From: Methylococcales bacterium
Lineage (GTDB): Bacteria > Pseudomonadota > Gammaproteobacteria > Methylococcales > Methylomonadaceae
DNA length: 42,611 bases
Direction of reading: 5' to 3'
Assembly: GCA_003584865.1 (NCBI GenBank)
Contig: QVQE01000153.1
Coordinates: 1-42,611, forward strand
In this document: positions 17,627 through 28,670 of the stretch, piece by piece
Position numbering within the stretch: the first letter of the stretch is position 1
Layout: each line of letters starts with the position of its first letter
Program-made: the position numbers and the translations under genes
The notes under the pieces: generated by a model
What the model saw: only the letters and a program-made list of their open reading frames with translations
What the model was told of the DNA's origin: nothing
Databases searched by the model: none

Positions 17627-19960
17627 TTATGCCTCTTGATTTAAGCTTGCCGCTGGCCCCTGTACATCAGCGGGATCACCTTCATAAGGGGTTGCGTAGC
17701 TACAGTCCTTCTGAGGACAAACTTTTTCTACACCTCGCCGTTTAGTTTCTTTTACCGTTAAGATAGGCCATTGGCATTGTGGGCAGCTTTCTTTAATCGG
17801 ATTGTTCCAGAGCGCATAATCACATTTTGGATAGCCTGAGCACGAATAAAAGATCTTACCATTACGTGATTTACGTTTAAGGATGCTGCCTTTTTTACAT
17901 TGAGGGCATTCGATCTCAGTGTCTAATGGTTTTTCAATGGGTTCAATATGCTTACATTTTGGGTAAGCACTGCAACCAATAAATTTGCCATAGCGACCTG
18001 TTTTAAAAATTAACGCTGAGTCACAAGCCGGGCAGGTTCTGCCCTCTAATACTTCGGGTTCATCAGGTGTCCCGGCATCTCCGTTTAAGTTTCTGGTATA
18101 CGAGCATTCGGGATAATTCGTACAGCCAATAAATCGACCATTTCTACCTAAGCGAATCGATAAAGGGCTGCTACACTCAGGACATTTTTCATCAAGGGCT
18201 TCTTGAGTCACATCTTTACGCTGGATGCTGGTTTCCTTCTCCTGGATCATCGCGGTAAACGGTGTCCAGAACTCCCGCATTAGAGGTATCCAGTCCTTTT
18301 CACCGCGAGAAACGGCATCCAGCTCATCTTCCAGATTAGCCGTAAAATCATAATCAACGTATTTTGTGAAATGCTCGGTTAGAAATTTATTAACAATTCT
18401 GCCGACGTCGGTGGGGTAAAAGCGCTTATTGTCCAAGGTGACATATTCACGATTCTGGAGCGTAGAAATAATCGAAGCATAGGTAGACGGTCGACCGATG
18501 CCGTGTTCTTCAAGCGATTTAACCAGGCTGGCTTCACCATAACGCGGTGGAGGTTCGGTAAAGTGCTGTCCAGTGATAATGTCATTGAGCGGGACTGGTC
18601 GACCTTCTTCGAGTGGAGGCAAAAAGCTTTCTTTATCATCACTCTCCTTGCTGTCATCCTTTCCTTCCAGATAAACCGCCATAAACCCGGGGCTGGCAAT
18701 TGTGGAACCCGATGCCCTAAAAATATGTTTGCCTTCTCCGCAGGTTAAGTCTATTGCCACCCTATTAAGAGTGGCGTGGATCATTTGGCAGGCAATAGTC
18801 CGCTTCCAGATAAGATTATAGAGTTTGTATTGCTCAATCGTCAGAGAGTCTTTGATCTGTGCCGGTAAATAGCTTGAAGTGGTAGGCCTAATCGCTTCAT
18901 GCGCCTCCTGCGCATTTTTTGACTTGGTTTTAAACAACCGGGGTTCTTTCGGTATGTTTTTAGGTCCGTATTTTTCAACGATCAGTTTGCGAATTTCTTC
19001 AACGGCTTCAACGGATAAATTAACCGAATCAGTACGCATATAGGTAATTAAACCTTGTGTCTCTCCACCGATATCAATGCCTTCATACAGTTGTTGTGCA
19101 ACAATCATGGTGCGTTTAGTGGTAAAGCCTAATTTACGTGACGCTTCCTGTTGCAGTGTTGAGGTTATAAACGGAGGAGCAGGGTTACGTTTTTGCTGCT
19201 TTTTTTCTAGCTTACTAACTAATAATTGACCATCAGCAGCTGACAGTAAGGTCTGTTTCGTTTGTTCCGCATGCGCCTCATCAGTAATACTAAATTGAGT
19301 AAGTTTGGTGTTATCAAAATGAGTCAGTTTAGCTTTAAAGTTTTGCTCATGACTGGTTAAGGCGGCATCAACAGACCAGTATTCACGGGTTTTAAAGGCT
19401 TCAATCTCTAGCTCTCGTTCGACTATCATGCGTAAAGCAGGGCTTTGGACTCGACCCGCCGAAAGACCACGGCGTATTTTTTTCCATAACAGGGGGGATA
19501 AGTTAAAACCCACTAAATAATCGAGAGCACGACGAGCTTGCTGGGCATTGATCAAATTAATAGCCAGCTTCTCAGGGTTAGCAATGGCTTCGGTGACTGC
19601 CTTTTTAGTAATTTCATGAAAAACGACTCGATGTACAGGTTTATCTTTGAGTAGTTTTTTCTCTTTTAATAATTCAAATAAATGCCAGGAAATGGCTTCA
19701 CCTTCTCTATCGGGGTCGGTTGCCAGATATAAAGTGTCGGCTAATTTAAGGGCTTTACTGATCGCCTGAACATGACGTTGATTACGGTCTATGACTTCAT
19801 ATTTCATGGCAAAGTCATTATTAGGATCAACGGCACCTTCTTTGGGAATAAGGTCTCTCACATGACCATAGGAGGCTAAAACATGGAAGTCTTTACCTAA
19901 ATATTTTTCTATGGTTTTTGCTTTTGCAGGAGATTCTACAATGACAAGATTTTTACTCAT
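17627..19960 (-). CDS. topA: DNA topoisomerase I
   Basis: A type IA topoisomerase that relaxes negative supercoils. The TOPRIM domain (NLVIVESPAKAKTIEKYLG, then ATDPDREGEAISWHL) is followed by the core with the active tyrosine in GLITYMRTDS and GIGRPSTYASI. The C-terminus has three standard four-cysteine zinc ribbons (CPECSS..., CPACDS..., CPQCKK...) and a fourth cysteine-rich stretch ending CPQKDCSY. At 777 aa it is somewhat shorter than E. coli (865) but complete. It converges on rnhB with only 5 nt between stops and no terminator visible. Upstream are smg and dprA on the same strand. Confidence 0.96.
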   Translation of the reverse strand: MSKNLVIVESPAKAKTIEKYLGKDFHVLASYGHVRDLIPKEGAVDPNNDFAMKYEVIDRNQRHVQAISKALKLADTLYLATDPDREGEAISWHLFELLKEKKLLKDKPVHRVVFHEITKKAVTEAIANPEKLAINLINAQQARRALDYLVGFNLSPLLWKKIRRGLSAGRVQSPALRMIVERELEIEAFKTREYWSVDAALTSHEQNFKAKLTHFDNTKLTQFSITDEAHAEQTKQTLLSAADGQLLVSKLEKKQQKRNPAPPFITSTLQQEASRKLGFTTKRTMIVAQQLYEGIDIGGETQGLITYMRTDSVNLSVEAVEEIRKLIVEKYGPKNIPKEPRLFKTKSKNAQEAHEAIRPTTSSYLPAQIKDSLTIEQYKLYNLIWKRTIACQMIHATLNRVAIDLTCGEGKHIFRASGSTIASPGFMAVYLEGKDDSKESDDKESFLPPLEEGRPVPLNDIITGQHFTEPPPRYGEASLVKSLEEHGIGRPSTYASIISTLQNREYVTLDNKRFYPTDVGRIVNKFLTEHFTKYVDYDFTANLEDELDAVSRGEKDWIPLMREFWTPFTAMIQEKETSIQRKDVTQEALDEKCPECSSPLSIRLGRNGRFIGCTNYPECSYTRNLNGDAGTPDEPEVLEGRTCPACDSALIFKTGRYGKFIGCSAYPKCKHIEPIEKPLDTEIECPQCKKGSILKRKSRNGKIFYSCSGYPKCDYALWNNPIKESCPQCQWPILTVKETKRRGVEKVCPQKDCSYATPYEGDPADVQGPAASLNQEA

Positions 19961-20036
19961 TTACTTTAATAACGTTTAAGGTTCAATAGGAGGATATGTG
20001 AATATAAAAGGTTTGGTGCCTTACTTTGAATAAATA

Positions 20037-20504
20037 TCAATGTAAATAAGCAGGAATTAATTCATAGACTATATCTTCCATTCTAGAAAAAGCAATTTCT
20101 TCGTCAGGTTGACTTAACAATACCATTAAAACAATCCATTTAAGTTTCTCCATTGATATTTCTTCATGTTCCAGTGCCATAACACGATCAATCACAAGTT
20201 CTCGATTGGTTGGCGTTAGAATACCACTTTGTTCAAGAAACATAATAAGATTGCGGCACTCAAGGTCAAGTTTTTTGTTTTCTTGGGGGCAAAAAATCCG
20301 AAAAGCAGAGGTAATGGTCGGCTTTATGGTTCCCTCTAAAGCTAATGAGTCTAGCCAATCAAATGCTTTATTGACTTCGCACGATTGAAAGCCTGCCTCC
20401 TGTAATTCTGTCCTGATGACATCGCTATCGGGCGGTAATTCAATTTCATCTTCCATATAGTTTTCGAAAAGATACATCAGCACATCAAAAATATTTTCTT
20501 TCAT
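20037..20504 (-). CDS. smg: Smg/DUF494 family protein
   Basis: A 155-aa protein of unknown molecular function, matching E. coli Smg along its length (FDVLMYLFENY at the start, RIFCPQE, LIMFLEQSGILTPTNRELVIDRVMAL, LKWIVLMVL). I start it at ATG 20504, since the conserved N-terminus MKENIFDVLMYLF begins there; an upstream start at 20549 would overlap dprA and add unrelated residues. It lies 23 nt after dprA and upstream of topA, the usual gammaproteobacterial order. Confidence 0.92.
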   Translation of the reverse strand: MKENIFDVLMYLFENYMEDEIELPPDSDVIRTELQEAGFQSCEVNKAFDWLDSLALEGTIKPTITSAFRIFCPQENKKLDLECRNLIMFLEQSGILTPTNRELVIDRVMALEHEEISMEKLKWIVLMVLLSQPDEEIAFSRMEDIVYELIPAYLH

Positions 20505-20527
20505 AGTAATTATTCGTTCTTTAATGA

Positions 20528-21601
20528 TTATTTTAAGCGTATATAGCAACCACCTGCCGTTGCTTCTAGGTAGCCTTGTAGCTCTAAAATGAGTAGCATT
20601 GACGAAATAACTTCGACAGAATTTCCGGTAATTTGCACCAGATCATCAATAGAAGTTGGGCTAAACATAATACGATTCAATAATGTTTGTTGCTCCAGGT
20701 CAAGTGTTGATTCATCAGGGAGTAACGATATTTTCCTATCTGGCTGATAATATTGATGTAATTCTTCAATAATATCTTGACTGGTTTCGACAAGTTTCGC
20801 ACCTTGACGGATTAACGCATTGCATCCTCGGGCTAACGGGTTATGAATAGAGCCGGGTATGGCAAATACTTCTCTATTTTGCTCTAAAGCCATACGAGCG
20901 GTAATCAAAGAGCCGCTTTGTTTTGCTGCTTCGACCACCAGCAAACCTTGGCATAAGCCACTGATAATTCGGTTTCGCCTTGGAAAATGATTTGCCTTAG
21001 CCGTCGTGCCAGGAGGAAACTCCGAAATAATGGCACCGGTATTGACGATTTCAGTGGCTAAGTCTTTATGTAGGGCAGGATAAACTCGATCTAATCCGGT
21101 TCCTGCCACGGCAATAGTATAACCCTTTACAGATAATGCGCCTCGATGGCTTGCTGCGTCGATACCTAAAGCTAAACCACTGGTAATGGTAAAACCATAC
21201 AGACTTAATGTTTTGGCAAAGTTAAAGGCTGTTTCTTCACCTAAAGTAGAGGGGTTACGACTACCTACGATGGCTATCTGAGAAGCTGCTAATAAATTAG
21301 GATTGCCACGAACAAATAAAACCGGTGGTGGATCAGCAATTTCTCTTAATTGATAAGGGTAATTGGCATCATTGACGGTAATGGCGTAGTTGTTATTTTG
21401 ACTTAACCAGGCGAGATCGTTATCAATAGTCGCCCAATCAGGGTTCTTAATAACCTCAACACTAGGGCTTTTTAAACCTAAGGCAGATAATGCAGAGGAA
21501 GATTCACTAAATAATTGTACTGGCGTATGCGTTTCCAATAGATTAAGAAACGTGCGACAACCAACACCTGGCGTACGTAATAAGGCAAACCAATACTTTA
21601 T
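20528..21601 (-). CDS. dprA: DNA-processing protein DprA, start codon non-canonical
   Basis: Loads RecA on incoming single-stranded DNA during natural transformation. The Rossmann-like core shows AIVGSRNPSTLGEETAF, SGLALGIDAASHRGAL, NHFPRRNRIISGL and the C-terminal winged helix (about residues 290-357). The family's N-terminal helical domain is also encoded (KYWFALLRTPGVGCRTFLNLL), but it lies upstream of the first canonical start, TTG 21538. Between the in-frame stop at 21652 and that TTG there is no ATG, GTG or TTG. I start at ATA 21601, giving 357 aa, a normal length; CTG 21634 is the other option. No ribosome site is clear for any of them. It may be a mutated start. Confidence 0.85.
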   Translation of the reverse strand: MKYWFALLRTPGVGCRTFLNLLETHTPVQLFSESSSALSALGLKSPSVEVIKNPDWATIDNDLAWLSQNNNYAITVNDANYPYQLREIADPPPVLFVRGNPNLLAASQIAIVGSRNPSTLGEETAFNFAKTLSLYGFTITSGLALGIDAASHRGALSVKGYTIAVAGTGLDRVYPALHKDLATEIVNTGAIISEFPPGTTAKANHFPRRNRIISGLCQGLLVVEAAKQSGSLITARMALEQNREVFAIPGSIHNPLARGCNALIRQGAKLVETSQDIIEELHQYYQPDRKISLLPDESTLDLEQQTLLNRIMFSPTSIDDLVQITGNSVEVISSMLLILELQGYLEATAGGCYIRLK

Positions 21602-21796
21602 GTTATTGTCAGCGGTGGGCGTGATAGTATTCAGAGTGTTTATATTTAATTAAAAAGTGAATGAGATTTTATCGGCGTTTATCGATGAAGTTAAACCGAC
21701 CCGATCAATGGTTTTATATGCGTAAGAGTACCTGAATTTTCGTTACGAAGTATACTTGATTCGAATCCCAATAGAGATGCCGCATAGGAGCTTCCG

Positions 21797-21819
21797 CGAG
21801 ATGGTTGTACACCGTCTCG
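21797..21819. repeat. Hairpin in the dprA-dapC intergenic region
   Basis: Arms CGAGATGGT (21797-21805) and ACCGTCTCG (21811-21819) pair over 9 bp with one G-U, around a 5-nt loop. No T-run follows on either strand, so it is not an intrinsic terminator. The 21653-21907 gap has no ORF I can support. Confidence 0.4.
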
Positions 21820-21876
21820 ATGAGTATTGCCTGTATTCAATACATTTTTAAACCTGAGGCAATAACTTACGTTAAA

Positions 21877-21901
21877 ATGTAAGCAATAATATAAATTACA
21901 T
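21877..21901. promoter_or_regulatory. Inverted repeat overlapping the dapC promoter region
   Basis: ATGTAA (21877-21882) and TTACAT (21896-21901) flank a 13-nt spacer containing TATAAA, ending 7 nt before the dapC ATG. It could be an operator or chance in AT-rich DNA. Confidence 0.25.
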
Positions 21902-21907
21902 TTCGTT

Positions 21908-23104
21908 ATGACGCCTAATTTAAAACACCTGCATCCCTATCCCTTTGAGAAACTAGCGCAACTCAAACAAGGCATTGTTCCGCCCGTTGATAAATCCCCG
22001 ATTGTATTATCGATTGGAGAGCCTGCGCATATAACACCTCAATTTATTAAAGATGCTTTATTAGCGAACTTGCAGGGTTTATCTAATTATCCAACGACTA
22101 AAGGTATCCCTGAATTAAGAAAAACCATTGCTAACTGGCTTACAAACCGTTTCCACTTACCGATTGAAACCATTAATCCTGAAACACAGGTTTTACCGGT
22201 TAGTGGTACGCGCGAAGCGTTATTTTCTTTTGCTCAATGCCTAATTGATCCAACAACAAACCCTGTTGTGATCATGCCAAATCCCTTTTATCAAATATAT
22301 GAAGGTGCGGCTTTATTAGCAGGTGCAGAGACTTATTTTTTAAATACCGTAGAAGCCAATCATTATTTACCTAATTTTGATACCGTCCCTGAAGAAATAT
22401 GGCAGCGTTGTCAGTTAATTTACATTTGTTCACCCGGGAACCCCAGTGGTGCTGTCATGTCGACAGCAGATCATCAAAAATTATTGTGTTTAGCAGAAAA
22501 GTACGACTTCATGATTGCCTCTGATGAGTGTTATAGCGAGCTTTATGATGACGAAAATAATCCACCCGCTGGTTTATTGGAAAGTGCCTATGCCCTGGGG
22601 AATACGTCTTTTAAACGCTGTGTTGTCTTTCATAGTTTATCTAAACGTTCTAATGCACCCGGCTTAAGGTCTGGCTTTGTGGCGGGTGATGCGGATATTT
22701 TAGGTCAATACTTCCAATATCGCACTTATCAGGGGTGCGCCATGCCCTTACCCACACAACAAGCCAGTATTAAAGCGTGGCAAGATGAACAGCATGTCAT
22801 CGATAACCGGCGTTTATACCGTGAGAAGTTTACGGCTTTTATAGAGATTCTTGCTGATGTATGTGTTATTGAAAGGCCACCGGCTGGTTTTTATGTGTGG
22901 TTCAAAACACCGATTGCAGATACTGAGTTTGCTCAACAACTATTTGCACAAGAAAATATTACCGTATTACCGGGTAGTTATCTATCACGTGAATTTGCAG
23001 GTCTAAACCCAGGCCTCAATCATGTTAGAATTGCCTTAGTTGCACCACTGAATGACTGCATAATAGCAGCCCATAGCATTAAACACTTTCTTAAAACTTT
23101 ATAG
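21908..23104 (+). CDS. dapC: Succinyldiaminopimelate aminotransferase
   Basis: A PLP fold-type I enzyme that converts N-succinyl-2-amino-6-ketopimelate to N-succinyl-LL-diaminopimelate in the lysine/peptidoglycan pathway. The PLP lysine is in [15 protein letters not shown] (Lys246), with [11 protein letters not shown] and SDECYSELY forming the cofactor pocket. The start [16 protein letters not shown] and the 398-aa length match the DapC branch. It is followed after 8 nt by dapD, the enzyme of the preceding step, which supports the specific assignment over a generic aspartate aminotransferase. Confidence 0.93.
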   Translation: MTPNLKHLHPYPFEKLAQLKQGIVPPVDKSPIVLSIGEPAHITPQFIKDALLANLQGLSNYPTTKGIPELRKTIANWLTNRFHLPIETINPETQVLPVSGTREALFSFAQCLIDPTTNPVVIMPNPFYQIYEGAALLAGAETYFLNTVEANHYLPNFDTVPEEIWQRCQLIYICSPGNPSGAVMSTADHQKLLCLAEKYDFMIASDECYSELYDDENNPPAGLLESAYALGNTSFKRCVVFHSLSKRSNAPGLRSGFVAGDADILGQYFQYRTYQGCAMPLPTQQASIKAWQDEQHVIDNRRLYREKFTAFIEILADVCVIERPPAGFYVWFKTPIADTEFAQQLFAQENITVLPGSYLSREFAGLNPGLNHVRIALVAPLNDCIIAAHSIKHFLKTL

Positions 23105-23112
23105 ATGTCACA

Positions 23113-23931
23113 ATGAACAACACGAAAACTATTATAGAAAATGCGTTTGAACAACGTAGCGAAATTACCCCGGTCAATGTTTCAACTGAAATTCGTCAAG
23201 CCGTAACCGAAACGCTTAGCTTACTGGATAATGGAACACTCAGAGTCGCAGAAAAAATTGATGGTGACTGGGTAACGCATCAATGGCTTAAAAAAGCAGT
23301 CTTATTGTCGTTTAGAATTAACGAAAACCGGTTAATGGATGGTGGCAATACCCGTTATTACGATAAAGTTGAATGTAAATATTCAACTTATACTGAAGAA
23401 GACTTCGCCAAAGCAGGTGTACGGGTAGTACCTAATGCGGTGGCGCGTCATGGCTCTTATATTGCTCCGGGCGCAATCTTGATGCCGTCCTACGTTAATA
23501 TAGGTGCTTATGTGGATAGCGGTACCATGGTCGATACTTGGGTTACCGTAGGTTCTTGTGCGCAAATCGGTAAAAATGTGCATTTGTCCGGTGGTGTAGG
23601 GATTGGAGGAGTCTTAGAACCTTTACAAGCAGGTCCCACTATTATCGGTGACAACTGTTTTATTGGCGCACGCTCAGAAATTGTTGAAGGTGTTATTGTC
23701 GAAGATGGCTGCGTGATTTCAATGGGCGTTTATATCGGTCAAAGCACAAAAATCTTTAACCGCATGACCGGTGAAGTTACTTATGGACGGATTCCAGCCG
23801 GTTCTGTTGTGGTATCCGGCAACTTACCTTCAGCCGATGGTAGTTACAGCTTATATTGTGCTGTTATTATCAAACAGGTTGACGAAAGAACCCGTAGTAA
23901 AACAGGTATTAATGAATTATTAAGAGATTAA
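23113..23931 (+). CDS. dapD: Tetrahydrodipicolinate N-succinyltransferase
   Basis: Transfers succinyl from succinyl-CoA to tetrahydrodipicolinate, committing the succinylase branch. It is a left-handed beta-helix protein of 272 aa (E. coli 274), with an N-terminal helical domain, then hexapeptide repeats from about residue 105 ([33 protein letters not shown] stretch) and the C-terminal [17 protein letters not shown]. It sits 8 nt behind dapC. A copy of the dispersed hairpin repeat follows 5 nt after its stop. Confidence 0.96.
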   Translation: MNNTKTIIENAFEQRSEITPVNVSTEIRQAVTETLSLLDNGTLRVAEKIDGDWVTHQWLKKAVLLSFRINENRLMDGGNTRYYDKVECKYSTYTEEDFAKAGVRVVPNAVARHGSYIAPGAILMPSYVNIGAYVDSGTMVDTWVTVGSCAQIGKNVHLSGGVGIGGVLEPLQAGPTIIGDNCFIGARSEIVEGVIVEDGCVISMGVYIGQSTKIFNRMTGEVTYGRIPAGSVVVSGNLPSADGSYSLYCAVIIKQVDERTRSKTGINELLRD

Positions 23932-23936
23932 TCAGA

Positions 23937-24000
23937 GGGGGGAAGGGAGATTTATATAATAAAATATCCCCTAACCCCTCTTTTTCAAAGCGGGGGACTG
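23937..24000. repeat. Dispersed GC-rich hairpin repeat, copy 2 (inverted)
   Basis: CCCCTC...CAAAGCGGGG at 23975-23995 is the reverse complement of the core at 5121-5141. This copy is longer: GGGGGGAAGGGAGA (23937-23950) pairs loosely with TATCCCCTAACCCC across an AT-rich middle. It lies between dapD and the YehS-like gene, and could attenuate transcription there. Confidence 0.65.
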
Positions 24001-24043
24001 AATAATTACAACTCCCACGCGATACTCATATTACGGAAAAATA

Positions 24044-24520
24044 ATGATTAACAACGAGGTATTACGTCGGGTGCGTTACGCATTGGGTTTAAGTGATCCA
24101 ATCATGATTCAAATATTTTCACTGGGCAATGTCGTTATTAGTCGAGAGGATTTACTCAATCGACTAAAAAAAGATAACCAGGATGGTTTTGTTGAACTGG
24201 ATAATGACACAATGGATGCGTTCTTAAAAGGCTTGATTACTTATAGAAGAGGCCCCTTGGAAGATAAACCCGGTCAAACCAAAAAACCGGAATTAGCATT
24301 GAATAATAATAGTATCCTCAAGAAGTTAAGAATCGCTTTAAACTTTAAGGAAGAAGATATGCTCAATGCCTTACAGTTGGCAGACTTTAAAATATCGAAA
24401 CCAGAGTTAAGTGCTTTCTTTAGACAAAAAGGACATAAAAATTATAGAGCTTGTGGTGATCAAATCATTAGAAACTTTTTACAAGGTTTAACACTGCATT
24501 TTAGAAAACCTATTGAATAA
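24044..24520 (+). CDS. YehS-like DUF1456 family protein
   Basis: A 158-aa protein with two copies of the DUF1456 domain: residues ~3-70 (NNEVLRRVRYALGLSDPIMIQIF) and ~88-155 (NNSILKKLRIALNFKEEDMLNAL), each ending in a FLKGL/FLQGL helix (FLKGLITYRRG and FLQGLTLHFRK). The function of the family is unknown. No membrane segment or signal. It separates dapD from the remaining dap genes and is preceded by the hairpin repeat. Confidence 0.9.
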   Translation: MINNEVLRRVRYALGLSDPIMIQIFSLGNVVISREDLLNRLKKDNQDGFVELDNDTMDAFLKGLITYRRGPLEDKPGQTKKPELALNNNSILKKLRIALNFKEEDMLNALQLADFKISKPELSAFFRQKGHKNYRACGDQIIRNFLQGLTLHFRKPIE

Positions 24521-24601
24521 CGCCCGTTAATCCGTAACAATGCTGATTGCTTACTGATTATCGATTTTAAACTTCCTTAACCCTACAATAGAAGGACAAC
24601 C

Positions 24602-24844
24602 ATGAGCGATAAAATATCAAATAATGCAGTCATTTATGCCACCTTGGCACTTAACAGCGAAGTTGAATTACAGCGTGAATATTTGGAATCTGATGACGTT
24701 TCAGATGATGAGCGTGAGAACGAAGAAGAAATACTGGCTGATCTTGAGCAAGCATTTATGGAGTTTGTTGATGTCTATAAAAGTCGTTGTAAAACTGATA
24801 GGGAATTACCCAGCATTGATGAGTTATTAAATAGTCAGTTATAA
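24602..24844 (+). CDS. Small acidic hypothetical protein, 80 aa
   Basis: I do not recognise the family. The product is strongly acidic, with a D/E-rich middle (ESDDVSDDERENEEEILADLEQ, residues 28-49) that is likely a helix or coiled coil, and a conserved-looking tail LPSIDELLNSQL. AGAAGGA lies 6 nt before the ATG, one of the best ribosome sites in the window. The start of the yffB-like gene is 8 nt downstream, so it belongs to the yffB-dapE unit. The alternative + frame over the same bases lacks such a site. Confidence 0.75.
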   Translation: MSDKISNNAVIYATLALNSEVELQREYLESDDVSDDERENEEEILADLEQAFMEFVDVYKSRCKTDRELPSIDELLNSQL

Positions 24845-24852
24845 AAAGAAAC

Positions 24853-26330
<1,478 letters not shown>

Positions 26331-26344
26331 TGAACTCTGACGAC

Positions 26345-26377
26345 AGGATTCACTTAAACATAGAATCCTAATTTTTT
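26345..26377 (+). terminator. Rho-independent terminator after dapE
   Basis: Arms AGGATTC (26345-26351) and GAATCCT (26363-26369) with an 11-nt loop, then a T6 run at 26372-26377. It closes the dap unit and separates it from the glucosidase gene. Confidence 0.7.
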
Positions 26378-26411
26378 ATCCTCAAGAAGATGTTATAGAT
26401 ATAGATAGGGA

Positions 26412-28658
26412 ATGAAATTACTTACAAAGTCCATTATTTTAATGACACTGTCATTTATTATCACGGGGTGTTCTGTGCGAAACCAGGAACAAAGTAAACA
26501 GCAGTCGGTTGAAAACCTTCTTGCTTCCATGACGCTAGAAGAAAAAGTCGGACAAATGACCCAGATTGATTTCTCAGTCTTTGGTGCTCAGGCACCCAAG
26601 GGTGATGACTTGATTGATCAGGGTAAGTTAAAGGAGGCACTATTAAAGTATCATGTTGGTTCGATTCTTAACACCCCCTCAACGCCAAACAACAAAGCCC
26701 AGACTCTTCAGACCTGGCGAAAAATAATGCAGACCATTAAGTCGGTCACTGCACAGTCAAGATTAAAAATACCGGTGATTTATGGTATCGATGCCATACA
26801 CGGTGCAACCTATATACAAAATTCGACGCTATTTCCCCAAGCCATTAATATGGCAGCGACCTTTAACCCGGACTTAAGCGTTAAAGAAGGTGAAATTACT
26901 GCCAGAGAATTAAGGGTCGCAGGCTTGCAATGGAATTTTTCACCGGTCATGGATATTGGTCGTCAACCCTTATGGCCTAGACTATGGGAAACTTATGGCG
27001 AAGATGTGCATTTAGCGTCAGTATTGGGATCAGCTTATATAAAGGGTCATCAAGGCGATGATTTTTCATCACCTGATAAGGGGTTAACTTGTTTGAAGCA
27101 TTATGTGGGGTATAGCTATCCCTTTAATGGCAAAGACCGGACACCTGCCTGGATTAGTGAGCGAATGCTACGAGAATATTTTCTCCCCAGCTTTGAAGCC
27201 GGTATAAAAGCAGGAGCGCCCACAATCATGATTAACTCCTCTGAAGTAGATGGCATTCCCGGTCATGCCAATTATCATTATTTAACGACTATTCTACGGG
27301 GTGAACTCGGCTTTAAAGGCTTCACAGTGTCTGATTGGGAAGATATTAAGCGCCTTTATACCCGTGATAAATTAGCGGCATCACCCAAAGAGGCCGTTAA
27401 AATTGCGGTCATGGCGGGTGTTGATATGAGTATGGTGCCCTCCGATTTTTCTTTTTATGAGTTATTGCTTGAGTTGGCACAATCAGGTGAAGTGCCTATG
27501 GCTCGAATTGACGAAGCCGTCACCAGAATCCTTAAAGTAAAATTTGAAGCAGGCTTATTTGATCAACAACAGGCTGTACCCCTAACTGCTGAAGGTAACT
27601 TTGCAACACCAGAAACGCTAGAGATCAATCAACAGGCAGCGAGAGAATCTATCGTTCTGGCTAAAAATGACCACAATATTCTGCCACTCAAGAAAGACGC
27701 CCGTATTTTAGTCACGGGGCCAACGGCTAATTTATTGAGTGTACTTAATGGTGGATGGACATTCACCTGGCAGGGTGATGATGAAAGTTTATATCCAACT
27801 GACAAGTTAACGGTCTTAAGAGCGTTACAAAAGAAATCTACAGGTAAAATCACTTATGTGGGTGGAACAGCTTTTGCTGACAAAATAGATATTAAAAAAG
27901 CAGTTGAGTCCGCTAAGAATCAAGATATTATCATCTTATGTTTAGGTGAAAAACCGTATACGGAAGTTCTTGGTAATATTGACACCTTAAATCTTGATCA
28001 AGCTCAACTTGATCTGGCGAATGCACTGCTTGCCACTGGAAAGCCGGTTATTCTAGTGACCTTAGGAGGACGTCCACGGGTTATTACCGCTCAGGCAGAA
28101 CTGGCTAAGGGAGTCATTCTAGGTTTCTTGCCGGGTATGGAAGGTGGTGAAGCGATTGCGGATATTATATACGGTGACTACAATCCAAATGGCAAGCTAC
28201 CTATTTCTTATCCAAGAAATACCAATGATATCGTCTTATATGATCATAAGCCGATTGAAGCGCTAGAACCCAATGCCTATAGACCTCTCTATCCGTTTGG
28301 TCATGGCTTAAGCTATAGTCACTTTGAAACCAGTGGTCTAACGGTAGAAAAAGACACTTATACAATGGATGAATCGATTAATTTATCGGTAACCGTTAAA
28401 AATACCGGTCACTTAAAAGGTAAAGAGGCTGTATTGGTTTATATCAATGATGTTGCTGCCTCTGTGACTCGACCTAACAAGCAATTAAAAGCCTTTAAAA
28501 AGGTAGACCTAAACCCCGGTCAAGCAGAAAAATTAAACTTTACCTTAACGCCACGAGATCTTTCATTCATTGGTGTTGATCTTAAACGAATGGTTGAGCC
28601 AGGTGAGTTTAAAGTGCTGGTTGGCAATGAGACCGTCGTATTTACGGTTAAGAATTAA
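26412..28658 (+). CDS. Beta-glucosidase, GH3 family lipoprotein (BglX-like)
   Basis: A 748-aa glycoside hydrolase family 3 enzyme that removes terminal beta-glucosyl residues. The signal peptide ends in the lipobox ITGC (Cys20), so it should be membrane-anchored in the periplasm or on the outer membrane. The N-terminal TIM barrel holds the nucleophile in FTVSDWED (Asp308); the C-terminal sandwich domain (~400-640) includes GFLPGMEGGEAIADIIYGDYNPNGKLPISYP, and a fibronectin-III-like domain ends the chain (~660-748). A sugar transporter starts 12 nt downstream, forming a likely oligosaccharide-use pair. Confidence 0.92.
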   Translation: MKLLTKSIILMTLSFIITGCSVRNQEQSKQQSVENLLASMTLEEKVGQMTQIDFSVFGAQAPKGDDLIDQGKLKEALLKYHVGSILNTPSTPNNKAQTLQTWRKIMQTIKSVTAQSRLKIPVIYGIDAIHGATYIQNSTLFPQAINMAATFNPDLSVKEGEITARELRVAGLQWNFSPVMDIGRQPLWPRLWETYGEDVHLASVLGSAYIKGHQGDDFSSPDKGLTCLKHYVGYSYPFNGKDRTPAWISERMLREYFLPSFEAGIKAGAPTIMINSSEVDGIPGHANYHYLTTILRGELGFKGFTVSDWEDIKRLYTRDKLAASPKEAVKIAVMAGVDMSMVPSDFSFYELLLELAQSGEVPMARIDEAVTRILKVKFEAGLFDQQQAVPLTAEGNFATPETLEINQQAARESIVLAKNDHNILPLKKDARILVTGPTANLLSVLNGGWTFTWQGDDESLYPTDKLTVLRALQKKSTGKITYVGGTAFADKIDIKKAVESAKNQDIIILCLGEKPYTEVLGNIDTLNLDQAQLDLANALLATGKPVILVTLGGRPRVITAQAELAKGVILGFLPGMEGGEAIADIIYGDYNPNGKLPISYPRNTNDIVLYDHKPIEALEPNAYRPLYPFGHGLSYSHFETSGLTVEKDTYTMDESINLSVTVKNTGHLKGKEAVLVYINDVAASVTRPNKQLKAFKKVDLNPGQAEKLNFTLTPRDLSFIGVDLKRMVEPGEFKVLVGNETVVFTVKN

Positions 28659-28670
28659 GAGTCATCTAGC

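Noticed and set aside
21760-21790. tRNA T-arm-like GATTCGAATCCC
   Set aside because: The five-base stem does not pair and no acceptor, D or anticodon arm fits around it.
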